From assembly GCF_020179385.1 (NCBI RefSeq), contig NZ_JAIBLJ010000005.1:233260-297259 (forward strand): 64,000 nt of DNA, given 5' to 3'. The DNA comes from Alkalihalobacillus sp. YIM B00296. Its GTDB lineage: Bacteria; Bacillota; Bacilli; Bacillales; Fictibacillaceae. The notes beneath the pieces were generated by a model. It was not told the DNA's origin, did not search any database, and saw nothing but the letters and a program-made list of their open reading frames with translations. Positions within the stretch are counted from its first letter, which is position 1. Each line of letters begins with the position of its first letter. Below, in pieces: positions 18,370 through 24,969 of the stretch. The position numbers were made by a program, and so were the translations under genes.

Positions 18370-18505
18370 GGTTTTTGCAAAATTGCATCCCTTTCTACGG
18401 GCGAAAAGGGGAAGCGACGTAGGTCACTGGAAGACTGACGAGGAGGCTGTCGCCGCCGTAGGAAGTTTGAAGTGATCCAAGTGACTGGTCGCTGAGCTTT
18501 TCGGC
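18370..18505. repeat. Long GC-rich intergenic repeat, copy at helD
   Basis: Within the 340-base gap 18251-18591. Shares GTCACTGGAAGA, AGGCTGTCGCCGCCG and AAGTGACTGGTCGCTGAGC blocks with 59215-59425, in the same orientation. No coding potential; internal inverted segments (CTTTTCGGC and similar) suggest a folded RNA. Confidence 0.6.
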
Positions 18506-18591
18506 TAAAGTATTTTTCAAACAAAAATAACCATAAAAAATAAAGAATATCTGGACATTGAGGGATCCAAACATTCTTTTTCAAGTACTTT

Positions 18592-19536
18592 CTATTGAAA
18601 TAGTTCTTCCTTCATGGCACTGCTGATTTGATCAAGAGCTTCTAATGACGAGACGTCGCCGTCCAATAAGGGGATATAAATCTTCTCCTGCTGACCGAAT
18701 TTTTTATCGATCAATTTGATATATTCTTTCTCCTGTTTTTTTCGTTTTTGAAGAAAAGAACTGTCTTCCACATCAGGTAAAAGCTTATTGATCACAATCG
18801 TATTTACGAGAAGATCATGCTTTCTTAACGTGTTCACGGCCGTTTCCGTTTCGAGGATCGGCAGCCGCTCTGCATTCAGAACAAACACGTATTCAGTCAA
18901 CTCTTGTTCCAACAAGACTTTACGGACTTCTGCAAACCGCTCTTTTCTTTTATCAAGGATATCATAGATGGGATCCTCGACTGGCTCCCCGTCACCCATC
19001 CAGGCCGAATAGTCTTTGTTCAGATTCTCGCGGCGTTTCAGCATTCCATCGATCCACGCCCCCATCAGTTCCGGTAGTGTCAGTAGTCTGATCGTATGGC
19101 CGGTCGGGGCTGTATCGAAAACGAGCGTATCGAAATTTTCTTTTTCATCAAGAATAATGGACACAAGTCGATCGAACATTGCAGCCTCATCTGCCCCAGG
19201 GGAGCTTCCAGCTAGATCGATCTGCCGATGGACCTCCTCGACCATTTTCGCTTTCACTAGCCCCTTCAGGTTGTCTTTGACACCATCGAGATAGCGTTTT
19301 GTCTCTTCGTTAGGATTGATTTCAATCCCAAAAAGGTTCTTCGTCAGACGCTGCGGCTTTCCAGACAACCTCATATGGAAAATGTCCCCGACGTTATGGG
19401 CCGGATCGGTCGACACAAGCAACGTCTTCTGACCATTTCTGGCAGAGGTCAAAGCAAATGCAGAGGCAGATGTCGATTTTCCTACACCGCCCTTCCCGCC
19501 AAAGAATACGATCTGTTTATTAACTATCTTTTTCAC
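18592..19536 (-). CDS. ArsA family ATPase
   Basis: Soluble P-loop ATPase of the ArsA/Get3 class. The deviant Walker A motif GGKGGVGKSTSASA is at residues about 12-25, the switch motif STDPAHNVGDIF near 42, and VFDTAPTGHTIRLL near 140. It is a single-domain 314-residue protein, not the duplicated form that drives arsenite pumps. No ars genes are nearby, so an arsenite role is not shown. I favour GTG 19536, eleven bases after AGAGG; GTG 19545 is also in frame. It is the third gene of an operon with a Cys-Cys-ending protein and a candidate selenoprotein, which may be its client or metallochaperone. Confidence 0.88.
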   Translation of the reverse strand: MKKIVNKQIVFFGGKGGVGKSTSASAFALTSARNGQKTLLVSTDPAHNVGDIFHMRLSGKPQRLTKNLFGIEINPNEETKRYLDGVKDNLKGLVKAKMVEEVHRQIDLAGSSPGADEAAMFDRLVSIILDEKENFDTLVFDTAPTGHTIRLLTLPELMGAWIDGMLKRRENLNKDYSAWMGDGEPVEDPIYDILDKRKERFAEVRKVLLEQELTEYVFVLNAERLPILETETAVNTLRKHDLLVNTIVINKLLPDVEDSSFLQKRKKQEKEYIKLIDKKFGQQEKIYIPLLDGDVSSLEALDQISSAMKEELFQ

Positions 19537-19554
19537 TTGACACACAACCTCTCA

Positions 19555-19821
19555 TCAACAACAACGAATCCCTTCCAACGGTGACTTTTCCATCCCCATC
19601 CGCAAATGCCAATCATGGAATTTTTCAAGGATCGATGGATATAGTTCCAGCGTATAATAAGATACCGGATTCGGGATGCCTAGTAATTCGGAAAAACATA
19701 AAAGCAAGAACAGATCATCCTCATCACGAAGCTCCCGTTTGATCTCCGTTTTATGGTTATGGCTCAAGATCTCGTCATATAATTCAATCAGTCTTTTAAA
19801 AGACCACTTCGCTTCTGTCAT
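19555..19821 (-). CDS. Small protein with C-terminal Cys-Cys (possible cory-CC-star type)
   Basis: An 88-residue, mostly helical soluble protein that ends IRCC directly before two consecutive TGA codons. There is a single further Cys in the LLLCFSELLG segment. A Cys pair as the last two residues is a rare arrangement suited to soft-metal or persulfide binding. I recall a Bacillaceae family named cory-CC-star with this kind of ending next to ArsA-like ATPases; that link is from memory and unchecked. GGGGTG lies seven bases before ATG 19821. It sits 14 bases after the candidate selenoprotein and 18 before the ArsA gene. Confidence 0.7.
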   Translation of the reverse strand: MTEAKWSFKRLIELYDEILSHNHKTEIKRELRDEDDLFLLLCFSELLGIPNPVSYYTLELYPSILEKFHDWHLRMGMEKSPLEGIRCC

Positions 19822-19835
19822 CGCTCAACACCCCG

Positions 19836-20225
19836 CTAGTTCATTTCCTGTTGTATCAACGTTAAAATCTCTTCATTCGTACGGGTTCTGTCATTTAGCC
19901 ATCTTCCATTCAAAAATACTGCTCCCCGGCGCGCTCTCCAAAAGAGATTTTTCACAACTTCAAGCAATCCTATTTTACCATGCAGGACTTGTCCAAGCAT
20001 ATATGCGGCAATTGAAATCAAATTTCTTGGATCTGCATAGATAAGATCCATTTGGTCTCCATATTCCTTCACAATCTGCTGATATAAAACACCGATATCT
20101 TCCATCGCTTTCCTATCATCTGCAAATTGATCATTCATACTGATGAACCCGTCACCAGAGACACCACCGCATCAGCCCCCACCGACTTCGGGAAAGACGC
20201 GGATAATCAGGATTTGACCTTTCAT
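19836..20225 (-). CDS. Candidate selenoprotein with Sec-Cys motif, thioredoxin-like pattern (in-frame UGA at codon 18)
   Basis: The frame opens at ATG 20225, six bases after AAAGGGTG, reads MKGQILIIRVFPEVGGG, meets TGA (20174-20172), then continues without a stop as CGGVSGDGF into a 100-residue conserved-looking body ending at 19836. If the UGA is selenocysteine, the product is 129 residues with a Gly3-Sec18-Cys19-Gly2 motif after a first beta strand, followed by helix, strand MDLIYADPRN, helix and strand GAVFLNGRW, a thioredoxin-like order. A hairpin fitting a bacterial SECIS begins 13 bases after the UGA. The ATG at 20138 has no ribosome binding site. A nonsense mutation of a Cys codon is the main alternative. 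No such protein is known to me by function; ArsD-like delivery of a metalloid to the adjacent ArsA-like ATPase is a hypothesis. Confidence 0.7.
20140..20158 (-). promoter_or_regulatory. SECIS-like hairpin downstream of the in-frame UGA
   Basis: In the mRNA, CUGGUGA pairs with UCAUCAG (7 bp, one G-U) around the loop CGGGU. The stem starts 13 and the loop 20 bases after the UGA, and G is the second loop base. This agrees with the published search rules for bacterial SECIS elements (small loop with a G in its first two positions, 16-37 bases from UGA). Seen in sequence; function is inferred. Confidence 0.6.
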
Positions 20226-20291
20226 GTCGATCACCCTTTGAATATGATTTAAAAACTTGGCTGATGTCACTTCATTATAATCCGAATTCAA

Positions 20292-20317
20292 AAAGGGAGT
20301 AGTTTCCCACCCCCTTT
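20292..20317 (-). terminator. Intrinsic terminator of cstA
   Basis: On the minus strand AAAGGGGGTGG pairs with CTACTCCCTTT around a GAAA tetraloop and runs into TTTTT. It isolates cstA from the ArsA/selenoprotein operon, which must have its own promoter in the 65 bases between (a TATAAT lies at 20276-20281 on the minus strand). Confidence 0.8.
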
Positions 20318-20328
20318 GCCACCTTTTA

Positions 20329-22071
20329 TCAAGCAATTCTATCCATATCTGAAGGATCTTGTTTTTGGCTCAGGACCTTGAAAGCTTCTGCAACAATCCA
20401 AAGCGCAAATCCGAGGATCAAAGCTCCAAAGACAAACAGCAAAATGTTCGTATCGGCGGTTCCGGCCCCAGACCAATCAAATATGACCTGTTTCCCCATC
20501 GCCCAGACAGTCATGAATAAAACGAACACCATCGGAATAAACGTCGGCATGAAGTTCCGTCCTTGTTTCTTCAACCAAATCGACACAAGCAGCAAAGTGA
20601 TCCCTGCCAATAGTTGGTTGGATGTACCGAATAAAGGCCATAGCAAGTATCCGCCTGATCCGAACCCGTTTGGTCCCTCCGGCAGAAGCACCAGCATTGC
20701 ACTAGTACCGACTGCAATCGACGTCGCCACGTGAGCCTTGGTTAGTGCTGGGATTTTATATTCTGTACCAAGCTCTGAAATGATATAGCGCATCAAACGT
20801 ACGGAAGTATCAAGTGAAGTTGCCGCGAAACTGATTACGATTACAGCAACGATCGTCGAAGCGATGTAAGCAGGAATACCAACACCCGATGCAAGGACTC
20901 CGGCTCCGCCGATGAAGTTTCCAAGTCCCCCCGCACTTGCAGCTGCAAAGCTGTTATATGCTGCAGAAAAATCAGCACCAGTCGCAAAGAATGTCGTCAC
21001 AGCGATGATTGCAAGTAAGGCAAGCATTCCTTCCCCGACCGCACCAAGATAACCGACAAATTTAGCGTCCGTTTCTTTATCAAGTTGTTTAGAAGATGTT
21101 CCAGAAGCGACGAGTCCATGGAATCCAGAAATCGCTCCGCAGGCAATTGTGATGAAGAGAAGCGGCCACATGGATATATCCGCGCCTGAATTCACTGCTG
21201 GTGCAGTAATGGTAGGGTTAGTGAAAAGGACCCCTAGATAAAGAATCACCAGACCAAGGACAAGTTGATGTGAGTTGATATAATCCCTTGGCTGCAATAG
21301 CTTCCAAACAGGTAAAGTTGAAGCGAAATATACATAGACCATCAACACGATAATCCAGACGAAGAACGCCATAGAGACACCGTTCAACCCGAACATCACC
21401 GTAGTTTCTTCTCCACCGAACCATTTAACAAGATCGATTTGGAGGAATTCAAATCTAGATGCAAGAACAGCAGCACCATACATGAATGCAAGTGCGACTA
21501 TGGATGGAAGCAGCATGCTCCGGCTTTTTTTATAAACTGCGTATCCGATCCAAATCGCTAACGGGATCTGGATAAAGATCGATAGTACTGAAGCAGGGAA
21601 GTTAACGAACAGGTTGGCGATTACCCAAGCAAACACTGCGTTAACCATTAATACAAGAATCAAGATAATAAATAAGAACAAGATTTTCGCGCGATGACCG
21701 ATCAATTTATTGGCAATCGTGCCAACAGATTGGCCTTTGTTACGTACAGATAAAACAAGTGCTCCGAAATCATGGACACCAGCAGCGAATACGGTACCTA
21801 AAAGGACCCATATGACCGCCGGAACCCATCCCCAATAAACTGCGATTGCTGGTCCGACGATCGGCGCCGCTCCAGCTACAGAACTGTAATGATGCCCCCA
21901 CAGTACGAATCGATTCGTAGGAACAAAGTCGATCCCATCCTTATATTTATGTGCTGGCGTCGTAAAATTGGAATCAATTTTATATATCTTTTCAGCTATG
22001 AATTTTGCATAATAGCGATAACCTAGTAAAAAGATACTAATCCCAACTACTGCCAAAAGTAAACTACTCAT
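20329..22071 (-). CDS. cstA: CstA family carbon-starvation / peptide or pyruvate transporter
   Basis: Polytopic membrane transporter of 580 residues with about 16 hydrophobic segments. CstA signatures are present: YRYYAKFIAEKIYKID near the N terminus, TNRFVLWGHHYSSVAGAAPIVGPAIAVYWG near 50-80 (in two overlapping blocks), CGAISGFHGLVASGTSSKQ near 315 and SFAATSLDTSVRLMRYI near 415. The known family members import peptides or pyruvate under carbon starvation. This short form lacks the extra C-terminal part of E. coli CstA (about 700 residues), as usual in Bacillus. GGGAGGGG precedes ATG 22071. It is monocistronic. Confidence 0.9.
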   Translation of the reverse strand: MSSLLLAVVGISIFLLGYRYYAKFIAEKIYKIDSNFTTPAHKYKDGIDFVPTNRFVLWGHHYSSVAGAAPIVGPAIAVYWGWVPAVIWVLLGTVFAAGVHDFGALVLSVRNKGQSVGTIANKLIGHRAKILFLFIILILVLMVNAVFAWVIANLFVNFPASVLSIFIQIPLAIWIGYAVYKKSRSMLLPSIVALAFMYGAAVLASRFEFLQIDLVKWFGGEETTVMFGLNGVSMAFFVWIIVLMVYVYFASTLPVWKLLQPRDYINSHQLVLGLVILYLGVLFTNPTITAPAVNSGADISMWPLLFITIACGAISGFHGLVASGTSSKQLDKETDAKFVGYLGAVGEGMLALLAIIAVTTFFATGADFSAAYNSFAAASAGGLGNFIGGAGVLASGVGIPAYIASTIVAVIVISFAATSLDTSVRLMRYIISELGTEYKIPALTKAHVATSIAVGTSAMLVLLPEGPNGFGSGGYLLWPLFGTSNQLLAGITLLLVSIWLKKQGRNFMPTFIPMVFVLFMTVWAMGKQVIFDWSGAGTADTNILLFVFGALILGFALWIVAEAFKVLSQKQDPSDMDRIA

Positions 22072-22335
22072 TACCTACCCCTCCCTTGTCTCATTACTCT
22101 AATGGTAGGCAAAGTTGTAATCGCTGTCAACATAATTAGAGAAAATTCAGAATGTTGGTATTTATAGTAGAACAACGTCAGGACTATTTCTGGCGTTTTT
22201 TGCTGTTTTTATTCCTTTTTTACTACTTTTTGATCTATCAGCTTCTTCAACTATAAGAAAGTTCGCTATTCAGTTCTTTTTTTGTCATTTTCAGTCCGTT
22301 GATAAATGTCACATTGTGTCGTTCGACCATTAGAA
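22072..22335. other. Intergenic gap upstream of cstA
   Basis: About 260 AT-rich bases between the cstA start and the next terminator. I see the expected cstA promoter space but no repeat, RNA gene or small reading frame that I can support. Confidence 0.5.
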
Positions 22336-22360
22336 AAGACCGGGAATAAGTCCCGGTCTT
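22336..22360 (-). terminator. Intrinsic terminator of the acidic repeat protein gene
   Basis: AAGACCGGGA and TCCCGGTCTT form a 10-bp perfect stem around a 5-base loop, and the minus strand continues into TTTTC. Confidence 0.85.
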
Positions 22361-22374
22361 CCAAAGTGTGATTC

Positions 22375-23388
22375 TTATGGTAATGTAACTGTCTTTGTTT
22401 CTGTTTCAGTTGTAGCTTCTGTTTCAAGATCTGCTTCTACATCAGTATCTTCAACCGTTTCTTCGTCAGTATCTTCAGTTGTTTCTTCTTCAGTTTCAGT
22501 AGTCGTGTCTTCTGTTGTCGATGCAAGAACAGCAGAATTTTCTGCAGCATGTTCTTTTGCAGTTTCGCTAGCGTTTACATGTCCTTGTGCATTTGCTTTG
22601 TTTTCTGCAGAAACTGCAGCTTCGTCCTCAGTAGTTTCTTCTTCAACATCAACTTCTACGTCTGTTTCAACATCTTCTTCTTTCATGTCTGTATCTGTTT
22701 CGACTTCATTATCAACGTCTGAATCTTCGTCTGCTTCAGTATCCTCGTCTGCGACTTCATCTTCTTCCGTTTTAGCTTCTACATCCGTTTCCACAGTTGT
22801 TTCTTCTTTTGGTTTTTCGTCTTCTTCTGTTTCTGGTTCAACAGAAAGATTGACTGCAGCGTGAGCTGGTGCATTTTCTTTTGCAATGTCGCTTGCATGA
22901 TAAGCACTAGACTTCATCTTATTTTCTATAGAAGGGTTTGTCTTCTCTTCTTTTGGTTCTTCATTTTCTTCATCTGCTTCTACATCTTCTTCCACTTCAG
23001 TTTCAGTAGTTTCTTCAGTAGTTGCATCTTCAGTTGTTACATCCGTTTCGGTCGTTTCTTCTGCTGCTGCTTTTTTAGGTTCTGAATCCGTTTCTGCATC
23101 TGTTTCGGAACCTGCTTGTACAGCAGATTGTGGGGCTGCTTTTTCTTTTGCTTGATCACTTGCATGGACGTGTCCTTGAGATTTAGCTTTGTTCTCTGCT
23201 AATGGGTTGTTCTTAGCTTTTGATTTTGTTTCAACTTTTACTTCATCATCTTGGGCTTGAACTTTGACCTCAGCCTTTTTCCCATTGCCAGCTGCTTCAA
23301 CAGAATCGACACCTACAAATGCACCAAATGAAAGTGCCCCTGCCAACACCAAAGACTTGACTACCATTTTACCGTTTACTCGTACCAT
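22375..23388 (-). CDS. Secreted highly acidic three-repeat protein, unknown function
   Basis: A signal peptide (hydrophobic core VVKSLVLAGALSFGAFVGV, cleavage near VEA-AG) is followed by three imperfect motifs of about 28 residues, each with the pattern ENKxKxxGHxxAS..AKExAA..SAV, near mature residues 45, 155 and 260. Acidic Thr/Glu/Asp linkers of 60-80 residues separate them. No Cys, no membrane anchor and no sortase signal are seen. ATG 23388 is chosen since AAGGAGAG stands nine bases upstream; the longer frame from 23430 has no such site. Total 337 residues. I do not recognise a family. The neighbour at 23430 is also secreted and starts its mature part with the same Asn-Gly-Lys run. Confidence 0.75.
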   Translation of the reverse strand: MVRVNGKMVVKSLVLAGALSFGAFVGVDSVEAAGNGKKAEVKVQAQDDEVKVETKSKAKNNPLAENKAKSQGHVHASDQAKEKAAPQSAVQAGSETDAETDSEPKKAAAEETTETDVTTEDATTEETTETEVEEDVEADEENEEPKEEKTNPSIENKMKSSAYHASDIAKENAPAHAAVNLSVEPETEEDEKPKEETTVETDVEAKTEEDEVADEDTEADEDSDVDNEVETDTDMKEEDVETDVEVDVEEETTEDEAAVSAENKANAQGHVNASETAKEHAAENSAVLASTTEDTTTETEEETTEDTDEETVEDTDVEADLETEATTETETKTVTLP

Positions 23389-23429
23389 TAGAAATCTCTC
23401 CTTCTTCTCATTCATTATTTTTTCATTCA

Positions 23430-24296
23430 TTAAGCACTATGAGAAAGAAGGTTTGATTTCGGCGGTGGTGAAGGCGGTGCATTGATCCACTGATTGTGTT
23501 CCCTGCGATGTTCAACTAAGAAACCACGATCGAGTGTGACCAATGGACCGATCCCTGTAAAAGATAAAACATACAAAAGAGAGCCATTTCCAGATGTATT
23601 GGAAGATCCATCATTGTGTTTATTTGGTTTAGATAGCTGATTTCCTGTTTGTGAAGGAATCACAAATGGGGTATCAGCCGGACTTTCATCATAAGGTAAT
23701 GGCTGCTGATTGTTTCTGGATGATTGTGTATTGTCAGTTGTTTTTGGTTTTGTGTGTTCAATTGGATTCATTTTTGAATCGTTTTTCTGATTCAGATTCT
23801 TTTTTGCTGTTTTTTGTTCATCTGTCTCCATTTGAGGTTCAAACGAAGAAGATTCATCTTTTAAAGGGTTTTCGTTTTTACCACGGTCATTATGTACTGA
23901 GGTTCCGGTTTTTTCAGTGTCCTGGTCAGGTTTATTCGTTTCCTTTCTTAATTCGGAAACACCTTTCCCATTCACTGCTTTGTCTTTTGCATCAATATTT
24001 GCATGCGCCGGCTTTCCTTTGTCTCCAGATTTATCAACTTTAACATCAGCTTTTGCTTGTGCAGGTAACTCACGATTTGAATCTGGATCGGAGCTTCCAT
24101 TTTGTTGATCTCTTTTGCTGTTTATTGCAGCGTTTTCATTTTGGTGTTCTTCAGCTTGACTATCTGCTTCAGCTGGAGGTTCAGGTATTTCATGTAATTT
24201 GCCATTACCGTTTGCAAGTACTTCCGATGGAACCAACAGACATGCTCCCGCAATAAGCCCTTTTACAATCAGGGTTTGGATTCGCACGTACTTCAC
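23430..24296 (-). CDS. Secreted Asn/Lys/Asp-rich low-complexity protein, unknown function
   Basis: A 288-residue protein with an N-terminal signal peptide (LIVKGLIAGACLLVPSEVLA, cleavage before NGNGK), a long hydrophilic body with AKADVKVDKSGDKGKPAH-like segments, and a short hydrophobic segment (SLLYVLSFTGIGPLVTL) near residue 240 followed by a Pro-rich tail. The late hydrophobic stretch could anchor it. It lies 41 bases upstream of the acidic repeat protein on the same strand; the start has GAAAGGGGGTG upstream. The two are likely a pair of cell-surface or matrix proteins, by context only. Confidence 0.7.
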   Translation of the reverse strand: MKYVRIQTLIVKGLIAGACLLVPSEVLANGNGKLHEIPEPPAEADSQAEEHQNENAAINSKRDQQNGSSDPDSNRELPAQAKADVKVDKSGDKGKPAHANIDAKDKAVNGKGVSELRKETNKPDQDTEKTGTSVHNDRGKNENPLKDESSSFEPQMETDEQKTAKKNLNQKNDSKMNPIEHTKPKTTDNTQSSRNNQQPLPYDESPADTPFVIPSQTGNQLSKPNKHNDGSSNTSGNGSLLYVLSFTGIGPLVTLDRGFLVEHRREHNQWINAPPSPPPKSNLLSHSA

Positions 24297-24414
24297 CCCC
24301 TTTCAAGTCCCAATATTTATAATCTTCTATTGATTTTAGCAAATTATGTCGGGTACTGGCGGCAAAGCGAGACAAATAGCCAAATAGGCCTATGAATTCC
24401 CTGAATCTGTATGA

Positions 24415-24590
24415 TAAGAAAAGCGTAAACGCCCTGATCAGCCACGAAGGTCACTGGAAGTCCGCCGAGAAGGCTCGCACCAAACAAAGTTCGGTTCTGC
24501 GTGGGTAAATCCTTCAACCTAAATCAATGTGTCGACCGCTACAGGAGGACAGAAGTGATCCAAGTGGTTAGGCGTTGGAGTTAGACATTA
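24415..24590. repeat. Long intergenic repeat, family with 41.6 kb copy
   Basis: Part of the 670-base gap 24297-24969. It aligns along about 180 bases with 41610-41795, sharing ATCAGCCACGAAGGTCACT-like, CAAACAAAGTTCGGTTCTGC and CCTAAATCAATGTGT blocks. Non-coding in all frames. Confidence 0.65.
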
Positions 24591-24644
24591 CTTCATCGAA
24601 ACAAAATTTTTATACTTTCTTATCTTTTATGTTATACTTCATTT

Positions 24645-24835
24645 TATTTTTGCGAAATTTACTCCCTTTTCGCGGACGACCCACAAGTCTCCTCACTTGC
24701 ACAGGATGTGCTGGCTTCGACGTTCACCACAGGACGTGGTGGCTGTTAGTCGAAAATCCTTAAATGTAGGTCGTGGGGTCTTGCCTGACTCGCTTTTCCC
24801 GCAAGATTGTCGCGAATTTCGCTTTTAGCATTTTT
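24645..24835. repeat. Long GC-rich intergenic repeat, extended inverted structure
   Basis: Begins TTTTGCGAAATTTACTCCCTTTTCGCGG and ends with the inverted GACTCGCTTTTCCCGCAAGATTGTCGCGAATTTCGC in two blocks, so the ends pair to a long hairpin. The same ends occur at 59215-59425. Seen as inverted ends; likely transcribed as a folded RNA or acting as a mobile-derived repeat. Confidence 0.55.
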
Positions 24836-24849
24836 CTATTAGAAATCAA

Positions 24850-24935
24850 CATTAAAATTTAACAAAGCCTTTAGCGCAGGCTGGGCCTTAGTTGCGCTGA
24901 TATTAAAGAAAGTATTTTATACTTTCTTTAAATGA
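24850..24935. repeat. Short intergenic repeat, third family
   Basis: Shares AACAAAGCC, GGCTGGGCCTTAGTTGC and ACTTTCTT blocks with 35505-35630 and 41810-41905, each time near the 3' end of a gene and next to one of the longer repeats. Confidence 0.5.
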
Positions 24936-24943
24936 GAAAAAAA

Positions 24944-24960
24944 GGCTGAACAAGTCAGCC
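24944..24960 (-). terminator. Intrinsic terminator of the subtilase gene
   Basis: GGCTGA/TCAGCC stem with a 5-base loop, followed on the minus strand by seven T residues. Confidence 0.8.
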
Positions 24961-24969
24961 ATTTCCTTC

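Noticed and set aside
18592..19545. Arsenic resistance operon
   Set aside because: The ATPase is ArsA-like but no arsR, arsB, acr3 or arsC is present, and the ATPase is single-domain; a direct arsenite role is not supported.
19555..19557. Second selenocysteine at the TGA after Cys-Cys
   Set aside because: The next codon is also TGA and there is no suitable hairpin downstream, so it reads as a genuine stop.
20138..20138. ATG 20138 as the start of a 100-residue protein
   Set aside because: No ribosome binding site precedes it, whereas ATG 20225 in the same frame has one; the UGA between them lies in a Sec-like context. It remains the fallback if the genome lacks Sec machinery.
22505..23085. 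Ser/Thr-rich and Phe/Cys-rich frames opposite the acidic repeat protein
   Set aside because: Reverse-complement shadows of Glu/Asp/Thr codons.
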